Notes under the pieces: model-generated
The model's input: the letters and a program-made list of their open reading frames with translations, nothing else
The model's database searches: none
Told to the model about the DNA's origin: nothing
In this document: positions 36,109-43,724 of the stretch, piece after piece
Position numbering within the stretch: position 1 is the first letter of the stretch
Layout: each line of letters begins with the position of its first letter
Made by a program: the position numbers and the translations under genes
DNA from: Maribacter_C sp947494565
GTDB taxonomy: Bacteria; Bacteroidota; Bacteroidia; Flavobacteriales; Flavobacteriaceae
DNA length: 64,000 nucleotides
Assembly: GCF_047345415.1 (NCBI RefSeq)
Contig: NZ_JBLFEP010000005.1
Location: forward strand, 1 to 64,000
Direction of reading: 5' to 3'

Positions 36109-37590
36109 ATGAAAAAATTAATTATCCTTATAATTTTAGTTCAACTTTCACACAATGGATTTTCACAAACTTGTGACTGTTCTTCAAACCTAAAATGGCT
36201 AACTGAAACATTTGAAAAAAATGATGCAGGATTTCAATATGTTATTGAAATAAAAGGAGAAAATTCTTACGCAGCACATAATGAACTTTATGATGAAAAA
36301 GCATCGAAAATATCGGACTTAAATGAATGCCATAAATTACTAAATGACTGGACAGAGTTTTTTAGAAAAGGCCATCTCAATGTTCAGTTAATGCCCCAAA
36401 GTGAGAATACATCTGAGCAAACTGGATCTTCGGACAAAGAAATAATAGAGAAATATAAAAATTCTGAACAATTTAAAATAGAGAAACAAGAGTTCGACAA
36501 CTATGTAGAGAAGCTTGGAAACAACCCAGGTTTTGAAGGTGTCTGGTTTTCAGAACCTTATACAATTGGAATATTAAAAGACGATAAAAATCCAAACAGA
36601 GAATATGTTGGATTTATAGTCAATTCTACAAGTCCTTATTGGCAAGAAAATCAAGTCAAACTTGAAATTTTTAAATCAAATGAAGGAGAGTATAGTATGA
36701 AGTATTATATGAGAGACCATTCAGCACAAGATTTTGAAATAGTTGAATTTTATGGCAAAAATTATATAAATGCTGGTTCAGGCTTTATTATTCTTAAAAG
36801 GGTTTTACCCCAAGAAAAAACTGAAGCAAATATTGAACGATACTTTAACTCAATGTATTCCAACAAACCTTTTATAGAAAAAGTATCTGATAATACCTTG
36901 CTCATGAAAGTTCCATCATTTAGTTATTCCAATAAAAAATATATTGATAGTTTGTTAAACAGCAATGATAATTTGATAAAGAGTACAGAGAATTTAATTA
37001 TTGATGTAAGATATAATGGTGGTGGCGCAGATGCTAGTTATGAAGGAATAAAGCCTTATTTATACACAAACCCAATAAGAGGAATTGGTGTAGCATATTT
37101 ATCAACAGAATTAAACAATAAACGAATGGTTGATTTTATAAATGATCCAGATAGGTCAAATGATGATAAAAAATGGGCAAAAGAAAGTTTAAACAAATTA
37201 AATAAGCATATCGGAGAATTTGTGAACTTAGATGAAAGTATTGTAAGTATTGATACTCTTAAAAATGTCTATCCAAATCCAAAGAATGTAGCAATTTTGA
37301 TAAATAGATATTGTGGGAGTACTACAGAACAATTTCTATTAGAAGCAAAACAAAGTAAAAAAGTAAAACTTGTTGGAGCTACTACAGCAGGTGTATTAGA
37401 TATTTCAAATATGTACAATATCATTTCACCATCAAAAGAATTTAAATTGTGGTATAGTCTGTCAAAAAGTTACAGAATTCCTGAAATGACAATTGATGGA
37501 AAAGGGATACAACCCGATTACTATTTTGATAAAACTATTAAACCTTACGAGTGGATTGATAAGACAATAGAAATATTGAATTATAAGTAG
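36109..37590 (+). CDS. Cassette 16: S41-family (C-terminal processing) peptidase, exported
   Basis: About 493 residues. An ATG 24 bases upstream is also possible; this one begins the signal peptide MKKLIILIILVQLSHNGFSQ. The catalytic half shows S41 motifs: NLIIDVRYNGGG (oxyanion strand), then NRYCGSTTEQFLLEAKQSKKVKLVGATTAG, where the Ser of CGSTTE fits the nucleophile position and the Lys-rich helix follows. A PDZ domain is not apparent. Its cassette breaks the end rule: the start GTGTGTCATT and end GTTGCCAAC are not complementary. Confidence 0.88.
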   Translation: MKKLIILIILVQLSHNGFSQTCDCSSNLKWLTETFEKNDAGFQYVIEIKGENSYAAHNELYDEKASKISDLNECHKLLNDWTEFFRKGHLNVQLMPQSENTSEQTGSSDKEIIEKYKNSEQFKIEKQEFDNYVEKLGNNPGFEGVWFSEPYTIGILKDDKNPNREYVGFIVNSTSPYWQENQVKLEIFKSNEGEYSMKYYMRDHSAQDFEIVEFYGKNYINAGSGFIILKRVLPQEKTEANIERYFNSMYSNKPFIEKVSDNTLLMKVPSFSYSNKKYIDSLLNSNDNLIKSTENLIIDVRYNGGGADASYEGIKPYLYTNPIRGIGVAYLSTELNNKRMVDFINDPDRSNDDKKWAKESLNKLNKHIGEFVNLDESIVSIDTLKNVYPNPKNVAILINRYCGSTTEQFLLEAKQSKKVKLVGATTAGVLDISNMYNIISPSKEFKLWYSLSKSYRIPEMTIDGKGIQPDYYFDKTIKPYEWIDKTIEILNYK

Positions 37591-37593
37591 CCT

Positions 37594-37723
37594 GTTGCCA
37601 ACAACATTTATAGTTCATTGCTGGTTCTAGCCTAATTACGAAAGTTCTCGCAGATTTTCTATTCGGTTTGTACTTGCTAATTAAGTTGCTTAAACACGCA
37701 ACGAAATCATACACTAGACCGTT
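37594..37723 (+). repeat. attC-like repeat 16
   Basis: Left end GTTGCCAAC, then AACATTTATAGTTCATTGCTGG; right flank CGCAACGAAATCATACACTAGACCGTT. Sequence relative of repeat 30. Its left arm has no partner at the start of cassette 16. Confidence 0.85.
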
Positions 37724-37739
37724 GTAAAATATTTTGAAA

Positions 37740-38255
37740 ATGCACAAATTCATAACATTCCTTCTCATTTTATTTGTGTCCTTAAATCTATTTTCTCAAG
37801 ATGAATATTTCAAATTACCTCAAGCCAAGACTCAAAAACCATTTTATATTTTTAATGAAAAAATTGTTGGAAATGAATACTTAGCAAAAAGTTTAAAGCC
37901 TACTGATGATAAATTAAACGAACAGGTTAAAAATGTTTCAGTTTTAATAGATAAACAAGATAGAAAGCAAAATCCAGATTATAATCTCTCAGAACATGGC
38001 GTACTACTGGTAGATTTGAAAAACAAAATAGCAAGTAAATCTCAATTTGAATTGAATGAATTTTTCGGACTGGACAAACAAAGTGAAATCTACATTGATG
38101 GATATTTGTTGGAAAACAAAAAGTTTCGAATAGCTTTAAACGGAATTACAGAAATAGAAATTGTGGAGCCTAATAGCGTAAATGGACTTAAAAGCAGAGT
38201 CCTGAATATATGGACTTTAGCCAAAAACGAAAGGTATATGGAAAACGCAAACTAA
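37740..38255 (+). CDS. Cassette 17: exported hypothetical protein
   Basis: 171 residues with signal peptide MHKFITFLLILFVSLNLFSQ. A TTG 6 bases upstream is a possible but less likely start. The mature protein has no recognised domain; a strand-rich middle (ELNEFFGLDKQSEIYIDGYLLENKKFRIALNGI) suggests a small beta fold. Single-gene cassette. Confidence 0.75.
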   Translation: MHKFITFLLILFVSLNLFSQDEYFKLPQAKTQKPFYIFNEKIVGNEYLAKSLKPTDDKLNEQVKNVSVLIDKQDRKQNPDYNLSEHGVLLVDLKNKIASKSQFELNEFFGLDKQSEIYIDGYLLENKKFRIALNGITEIEIVEPNSVNGLKSRVLNIWTLAKNERYMENAN

Positions 38256-38266
38256 CCGAGAAAAAC

Positions 38267-38477
38267 GTTTTACAACAAAGCCCAAACACAATGCGCACTT
38301 TAGGACAAAATCGAAAGGTCTGAGCATATTTATAAAGTCGCAAAATCTTTGGCATTTTGCTTTCGAACCAAAAAAGAAAAAACCTGCCGGCAGGCAGGCA
38401 AAACCAAAAGCTTTTGCTTAGCGCTTGGCTGGAAATCCGTCGGATTTCCGCACCGCACTAATCATAGCTCAACCGTT
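38267..38477 (+). repeat. attC-like repeat 17 with CCTGCCGGCAGG insertion
   Basis: Left arm GTTTTACAAC complements the start of cassette 17 over nine bases. Left flank CCCAAACACAATGCGCAC, right flank GCACCGCACTAATCATAGCTCAACCGTT. Inner hairpins GCAAAATC..ATTTTGC and GGAAATCCGTCGGATTTCC. A GC-rich insert CCTGCCGGCAGGCAGGCA interrupts the spacer. Confidence 0.9.
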
Positions 38478-38490
38478 AGCAAACATTTCG

Positions 38491-39282
38491 ATGCGTGAAC
38501 ATGTACTATATGAAGGGCAATACTTGGGGCAAACTATTGAGTCTTATAAGACCGATATGATTTCGGTAAAAAGTACGCTTCATCAAAAATTCGAATCAAA
38601 ATTCCATGCACATAGTAATGCATATCTGAGTATTTTACTCTCTGGAAAGTATTCCGAGACCACATCGGATTCACAAAAAATTGTTTCTCCCAGCAATGTT
38701 CTTTACAGACCAGCTCATCACGAACACAAAAACCAGTTCATTGCAGAAAAAACCAAATGCCTGAATATCGAATTCGGTTCAGAATGGTTTCATAAACACG
38801 AGATAGACCCAAAAAAAATCAAACCACAAATTAAAGACATACAAAGCCAACCATTGGTGTTGCGTTTGCTTATAGACTTTTTGAAACATCAGAAAATTGA
38901 TTTTTTTGAGGAGTTGCTCATTCAATTTATAACCAGTGGAGAAAAGGCAATTAGCCCTTTAAGAAAACCCTGGTTAGGTAAATTAGTTCGGATTTTGGAC
39001 AATGAAATTGAAAAAACCCATTCATTGCTAACTTTATCTGAGCGCGTATTCGTACACCCCAATTACATGTTACGAATATTCAAGCAGCATTTTGGTATGA
39101 CCATCGGGCAATATCAAATGGAGTGTAAAATTAAAAGTGCGACAAAAAAACTGTTTACCGAGAAGAACTCTATTACACAAATAGCAGCGGACTGTGGTTT
39201 TTTTGATGAATCACACTTTATAAGGACTTTCAAAGCTTGTCATAGCATTACGCCGCATCAATTTAGATTGCTCTTAAAATAG
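38491..39282 (+). CDS. Cassette 18, gene 1: AraC-family regulator
   Basis: 263 residues. The frame is open across the preceding repeat, but this ATG lies 13 bases after the GTT junction, as in the other cassettes. The N-terminal cupin-like part (FHAHSNAYLSILLSGKYSE ... NVLYRPAHHEHKN) is a sensor fold, and the C-terminal ~95 residues hold the double helix-turn-helix (LTLSERVFVHPNYMLRIFKQHFG and ITQIAADCGFFDESHFIRTFKACHSITPHQFR). It lies 90 bp ahead of the lipoprotein gene of the same cassette and may regulate it. Confidence 0.9.
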   Translation: MREHVLYEGQYLGQTIESYKTDMISVKSTLHQKFESKFHAHSNAYLSILLSGKYSETTSDSQKIVSPSNVLYRPAHHEHKNQFIAEKTKCLNIEFGSEWFHKHEIDPKKIKPQIKDIQSQPLVLRLLIDFLKHQKIDFFEELLIQFITSGEKAISPLRKPWLGKLVRILDNEIEKTHSLLTLSERVFVHPNYMLRIFKQHFGMTIGQYQMECKIKSATKKLFTEKNSITQIAADCGFFDESHFIRTFKACHSITPHQFRLLLK

Positions 39283-39372
39283 TTAACCTGATACAATTTT
39301 AGATTCTCCAATTAGAGTTATTTAGTCAATTGGTTATCCAGAGGATAGGCTAAGAACACTAATAAAGCTAAG

Positions 39373-41232
39373 ATGAGGCAATTACTCTTTTTCCTGTTTT
39401 TATTTTTAAGCAGTTGTGTGCTCGAGGAGCCAGAAAACACAATAGCATCTTCAGATGCCGCTTACGACCATTTCAACCTAAAAGAGTCACGTACCATATT
39501 AAAATCTATCCTAACTACTGATACGATTCAAAGTGAACAAAAGTGTAAAGCGCTCAGACGACTTGCACATCAAGATTGGAAATATTATCAAAATTATGAT
39601 TTGGCAAAAGAAAGATTACAAAAGGCTGATTCAATTGGAATTGAAAAACACAAAACCTGGATGCTACTCAGTAGAATCGAAAGAGAGTCCCAACACTTAA
39701 ATGAGGCACTGTTTGCGGCTTCAAAAGCTAGAGAATTTGCACAATCAGAAACTGAGGTAAATGAGGCAATTACCGAATATGCCAATGGGGTATACACTTC
39801 TTCTATACACCGACTAAGAATAGGGCACTCGATTGATACAAGTTTACTGACCAGCACCACGAAACTACTTTCTAAGGTTTTAGAAACTGATGCAGGCTTG
39901 CCCACACCATCAAAACTCATATTAGGGATAGCTTTGTTAAATAATGATGGGGATAATGTCATAAAAGGGTGGCAATCTTATTTTCAAATTCAGAATATCC
40001 AGCAGGCTTACCCATATTTAAAAACTTCGGTGAAAAAGTTAAATCAAGTTTGCGAAAATTGGAGTGGAAATGAACTATCCATTGCAAACCAAGAAATGTT
40101 GATCAATGCACTTTCGTCATCTAGGTTTTATGAATTTATCCCTGCTTATGTCTATAAAAACCATGATGGATCCCGCTATAATCAAAAAACAAAAGATGCT
40201 ATTGCATATTCACAATTTCTAAAAAAAGTAGAAAAAAAGACCAATGAATATTATCGATTAATTGCCATTGAGCAAGAAAATGAAAGCGCCTATATAGAAT
40301 GGTTGAACAACAAAAGAAAGCAACTTTGGAACAAGCTCTCGTTTGCAAAGCAGAAAGAGTATAAAGAAGATGATTTTTCAAATGAAATCGAAAAACATTT
40401 TGGCGCAAGAGGTTTTACGGGCGGTACAGGAAATTATAGTGGTTATGTTTTAGCGCTTGGTCACATTGTAAACCAAGAAAAAGCCAAAGTTGAACAGTAT
40501 GGTTACAAACCTGAATTTACCTACACACAAATTGACATGATGGTTTCAAATGGTTTTTCAAGCTGGTTTTGGGAGCATAAAGCCATTGGCGGTTGGGCCA
40601 CGGATAATGAAATAATAAGGGTACGGGAAGTTTATTTGAGTGGACCTATCGATGCTTGGAAAACGGTTACCGATTCTGTTGAACGACGTAAGACTGAAAA
40701 GACAATCAATGAGTTTTTGGGTAATTCTTCTGAAAATCAGTTAGAAGAGGCAAAGGGTTTGGCTGCTAAATTAAGATTAGATGCCATAAATGATCTATAT
40801 GACGACCTTGCCGCAAAAGAATTATCGGGAAAGGACCTGAAATTGGCATTCTTGTCGAAATATGAGCAATTTAGAACTGAAGCTTCCATGCTTGCACATG
40901 AAGGCAGGCATAGCATTGACCGAAAATATATGCCAGAAGAATTTGAAAATTGGAGCACTGAAATACGGGAGTTCCGCGGAAAATTATCGCAAATTATTTT
41001 TGCACCAGAACCTAGATTGGAGTTGCCCGGAATGATAGCCAGTATTACTGGCGATAATGGACATATTAAAGCAAACAAGAAGATTGTAGATGTGGCCATT
41101 GAATGGATAAAGGAAAACAAAGAAGACATTTCAGGGTATTCAGATAACAAATCGGCCTTTTCTCAACTTTATCTATTGACCAATGATCAGCTAAAGGAAT
41201 GTTATAGACAGGCAGACCCTTTAAATAGATAA
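39373..41232 (+). CDS. Cassette 18, gene 2: lipoprotein with TPR-like helices and HEGRH motif
   Basis: 619 residues. Lipobox signal MRQLLFFLFLFLSSC. The N-terminal 200 residues are TPR-like (YDLAKERLQKADSIG, LNEALFAASKAREF). The C-terminal half contains LAHEGRHSIDRKY, matching the HExxH zinc-peptidase pattern, with a Glu in STEIREFRGKL about 25 residues on that could be the third ligand. No known family recalled. A periplasmic metallopeptidase is inferred from the motif; it could instead be a coincidence in a helical protein. Confidence 0.8.
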   Translation: MRQLLFFLFLFLSSCVLEEPENTIASSDAAYDHFNLKESRTILKSILTTDTIQSEQKCKALRRLAHQDWKYYQNYDLAKERLQKADSIGIEKHKTWMLLSRIERESQHLNEALFAASKAREFAQSETEVNEAITEYANGVYTSSIHRLRIGHSIDTSLLTSTTKLLSKVLETDAGLPTPSKLILGIALLNNDGDNVIKGWQSYFQIQNIQQAYPYLKTSVKKLNQVCENWSGNELSIANQEMLINALSSSRFYEFIPAYVYKNHDGSRYNQKTKDAIAYSQFLKKVEKKTNEYYRLIAIEQENESAYIEWLNNKRKQLWNKLSFAKQKEYKEDDFSNEIEKHFGARGFTGGTGNYSGYVLALGHIVNQEKAKVEQYGYKPEFTYTQIDMMVSNGFSSWFWEHKAIGGWATDNEIIRVREVYLSGPIDAWKTVTDSVERRKTEKTINEFLGNSSENQLEEAKGLAAKLRLDAINDLYDDLAAKELSGKDLKLAFLSKYEQFRTEASMLAHEGRHSIDRKYMPEEFENWSTEIREFRGKLSQIIFAPEPRLELPGMIASITGDNGHIKANKKIVDVAIEWIKENKEDISGYSDNKSAFSQLYLLTNDQLKECYRQADPLNR

Positions 41233-41236
41233 AAAC

Positions 41237-41368
41237 GTTACTAACTATGGCCATAATTCAGCCCTAGCTCCCCAACACAAAGAATATTTCCTACTTTTAA
41301 TACAGCCCAATTTCTTGAATTAAAATTCCTAGCGGATTTTTCAGGCCGAAATCATGGCCGAAACCGTT
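41237..41368 (+). repeat. attC-like repeat 18
   Basis: Left arm GTTACTAAC is close to, not identical with, the complement of the cassette 18 start (GTTAGCAAAC). TATGGCCATAATTCAG and AAATCATGGCC pair. Ends GAAACCGTT. Confidence 0.8.
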
Positions 41369-41392
41369 ATGTAATAATATGACAAAGAACCC

Positions 41393-42337
41393 ATGAGAAA
41401 AATAATTTCAATACTTCTTGTACTCACCATGTTAAGTTGTTCAGAAAAAGAATCTGAAGTATATCTCTTTTCATTTTTTAAAGAAAATGGTGAAGATGGT
41501 TTACACTTAGCTTCAAGTAAGGATGGTCTAAATTGGGAGGCACTTAATAACAACAAATCATTCTTGAAACCAAAAGTTGGTCAAGATAAACTGATGAGAG
41601 ACCCATGTATTATCATAGGAGGTGACAATAAATTCCACATGGTTTGGACGGTAAGTTGGAACGAAAGAGGGATTGGGTATGCTAGTTCTACAAATTTAAT
41701 AGATTGGTCTGAACAGAAATATATCCCCGTAATGCATAATGAACCAAATGCTGTAAACTGTTGGGCACCAGAATTATTTTATGATGAAACCTCTGAGTTA
41801 TATTTAATATGTTGGGCTACCACAATTTCTGGAAGATTTCCAGAAACAGATGATTCCAATGGAAACGGAAGAAACCACAGAATGTATTACACCACTACTA
41901 AAGATTTTGTTGATTTTAGCGAAACTAAAATGCTATATGACAAAGGTTTTAATGTAATAGACGCTACTATACAAAAGGAAGATGACACCTATATAATGTT
42001 TCTAAAAAATGAAACAAAACTCCCTAAGGCTGAAAAGAATATTCGAATAGCAACCAGTAATACCCTTACTGATAACTACTCCGAAGCTTCCGAGCCTATA
42101 AGTCCTAGTTGGGTAGAAGGACCAACTGCCATAAAAATTGATAACAGATGGATTGTATATTACGATATGTATACTGAAAAAAAAATGGGTGCGGTTAGTT
42201 CTCCAGATTTAAAGCAATGGAATAATATTTCAGATAAAATCAGTTTCCCAGAAGGTACTAGGCACGGAACCGTATTTAAGGTAAAGGAGAGTATATTGAC
42301 CGATATAATATCGTTACTTAGCAATGGTTATAAGTAA
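41393..42337 (+). CDS. Cassette 19: GH43-like glycosidase lipoprotein
   Basis: 314 residues. Lipobox signal MRKIISILLVLTMLSC. Five-bladed propeller features of GH43/GH117-type enzymes: blade repeats such as GLHLASSKDGLNWEAL and GAVSSPDLKQWNNIS, a RDPC segment for the catalytic base, NCWAPELFYD, and WVEGPTAIK offering the acid Glu. Likely acts on arabinan, xylan or marine galactan fragments in the periplasm or at the surface. The last residues (SNGYK) are read from a decayed repeat. Confidence 0.85.
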   Translation: MRKIISILLVLTMLSCSEKESEVYLFSFFKENGEDGLHLASSKDGLNWEALNNNKSFLKPKVGQDKLMRDPCIIIGGDNKFHMVWTVSWNERGIGYASSTNLIDWSEQKYIPVMHNEPNAVNCWAPELFYDETSELYLICWATTISGRFPETDDSNGNGRNHRMYYTTTKDFVDFSETKMLYDKGFNVIDATIQKEDDTYIMFLKNETKLPKAEKNIRIATSNTLTDNYSEASEPISPSWVEGPTAIKIDNRWIVYYDMYTEKKMGAVSSPDLKQWNNISDKISFPEGTRHGTVFKVKESILTDIISLLSNGYK

Positions 42338-42352
42338 TTGCTTGTTCTCGCC
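42314..42352 (+). repeat. attC-like repeat 19, left half only
   Basis: AATGGTTATAAGTAATTGCTTGTTCTCGCC matches the left half of repeat 1 with one substitution, overlapping the end of the GH43-like gene. The preceding bases TTACTTAGC differ from the expected ATTACATAAC, and no right half follows. Confidence 0.8.
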
Positions 42353-42378
42353 TGTCTACTAAAGTAGATTTTCCTGTA

Positions 42379-42639
42379 ATGATTGTTGCTATTATTGCTA
42401 TTTGTATCGGTTGGGTTTGGTGGAGTTATAAAATAGTCAAATGGAAATATTGGGCTTTTTCTCAATTGACAGTTGACGAAAGCTATGAATTACACTCTAA
42501 GGCAATCGGAGCTGGACTTATTTGGCCAGCTGGTAGTGTGTTCAATAAAACGTAGATTTGGACAAAACAGGACAAAAATAATTGGACAACACTCAAACCG
42601 GAAATTCGTGAAATATTTGAACCTAAAAAGACTGAATAA
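42379..42639 (+). pseudogene. Small membrane protein gene with in-frame TAG
   Basis: An ATG starts MIVAIIAICIGWVWWSYKIVKWKYWAF, one helix plus basic residues, continuing to codon 58 where TAG occurs. The same frame stays open for 27 further codons (IWTKQDKNNWTTLKPEIREIFEPKKTE) and ends with TAA eight bases before the next repeat, as a normal cassette gene would. A nonsense mutation is therefore likely, in a cassette whose left repeat has also decayed. The 58-residue form might still be made. Confidence 0.65.
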
Positions 42640-42645
42640 AAATGA

Positions 42646-42712
42646 CACCTCAACAATGTATAACCGCAAATTAACGCATTTTAACCCGTAACTGACGGTT
42701 CTACGAACCGTT
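42646..42712 (+). repeat. attC-like repeat 20, internally shortened
   Basis: AATGTATAACCGCAA at left and ACCCGTAACTGACGGTT..ACG..CCGTT at right match repeat 3, but about 65 inner bases including the GATTCG hairpin are missing. Both termini are kept. Confidence 0.85.
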
Positions 42713-42740
42713 GTGATTAATTATAAGAAAACCGAACTAA

Positions 42741-43541
42741 ATGAAAAACCAAACAATACGATCACTCATTATTTTCCTTCTATTCAGCTACAATTTAATT
42801 GCTCAAACTAGTAAAAATAATTATCCAGCAACTAGCGAAGAAATTACTATTACAATCGGAAATGATTCGATTGCGGCCTTTGGAATGTTCGCTGCTGGAG
42901 AGGAAAAAAAAGAAACGGTTATTCTTCTGCATGGGCTTCCTGGAAATGAAAGAAATCTGGATTTAGCTCATGAATTACGAAGAAACGGTAAAAATGTGGT
43001 CTACTTTAATTATCGAGGAGCTTGGGGCAGTCAGGGGGAATTCTTGTATTCTAACTGTATAGAAGATGTAAAAAAAGTGATGGACTTTTTCGACACCTCT
43101 GAAAATTCAATAAAATACAGGGTTAAACAAAACTCATATATTTTATTTGGACATAGTATGGGTGGAGGAATTGCCTTATTGAGTGGGGCCAAAGAGGATA
43201 GAGTAAAAAAGATAGCAATATATTCACCCGCACATATTGGAACCGCATCACAAGAATTATTGGACTGGGTTTATAATTACACTAAGGGTTTGTTTATGCT
43301 AAATGTAAATCCAGATAAATTTTACAAAGAGCTAGTTGACAATAAAGATTCCTTTAATGCTCTTAACCATAAGAAGGAATTATCTCAAAAAGACTTATTG
43401 ATATTTGACGAAAACGAGAGAAATAAAGAATGGATAGCGCAATTGGATAATGTTGAATACCTTCTAATGAAAACCGACCATTCTTTCTCAGATAAAAGGC
43501 TTGAGCTAATTGAGAAAGTTACAGAATGGATAAATAACTAA
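42741..43541 (+). CDS. Cassette 20: exported alpha/beta hydrolase
   Basis: 266 residues. Signal peptide MKNQTIRSLIIFLLFSYNLIAQ. Alpha/beta-hydrolase motifs: oxyanion HGLPGNE, strand VVYFNYRGAWGS, nucleophile elbow GHSMGGG, and a late His in KTDHSFSDKRL. A serine esterase or peptidase of unknown substrate in the periplasm. Its upstream junction GTTGTGATTA is normal, but the downstream repeat is truncated. Confidence 0.9.
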   Translation: MKNQTIRSLIIFLLFSYNLIAQTSKNNYPATSEEITITIGNDSIAAFGMFAAGEEKKETVILLHGLPGNERNLDLAHELRRNGKNVVYFNYRGAWGSQGEFLYSNCIEDVKKVMDFFDTSENSIKYRVKQNSYILFGHSMGGGIALLSGAKEDRVKKIAIYSPAHIGTASQELLDWVYNYTKGLFMLNVNPDKFYKELVDNKDSFNALNHKKELSQKDLLIFDENERNKEWIAQLDNVEYLLMKTDHSFSDKRLELIEKVTEWINN

Positions 43542-43542
43542 G

Positions 43543-43627
43543 CACTACAAAACCTAAACGTAATGCGGACTTTTTGGGCTAAAACCAAAGTTCTACGTAT
43601 ACCTGACGCAGGCAATAAGCTTTAGCG
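43543..43627 (+). repeat. attC-like repeat 21, right end lost
   Basis: CACTACAAAACCTAAACGTAATGCGGAC matches the left end of repeats 2/4/8; AAGCTTTAGCG marks the middle. The GGAAAC hairpin, basal right strand and CCGTT are absent, so it should not function. Confidence 0.82.
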
Positions 43628-43724
43628 TTCTCTACAAGCATAAAAAACATCACAATTAAACCTTTACATACTTTCATAGTCCAAATAAGAACAGTTAAAC
43701 CTGAACTAACACTATGATAATCCG

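Noticed and set aside
38425..38490. Longer start for the cassette 18 AraC gene
   Set aside because: The extra codons are translated repeat sequence; the ATG just after the junction matches the leader length of other cassettes.
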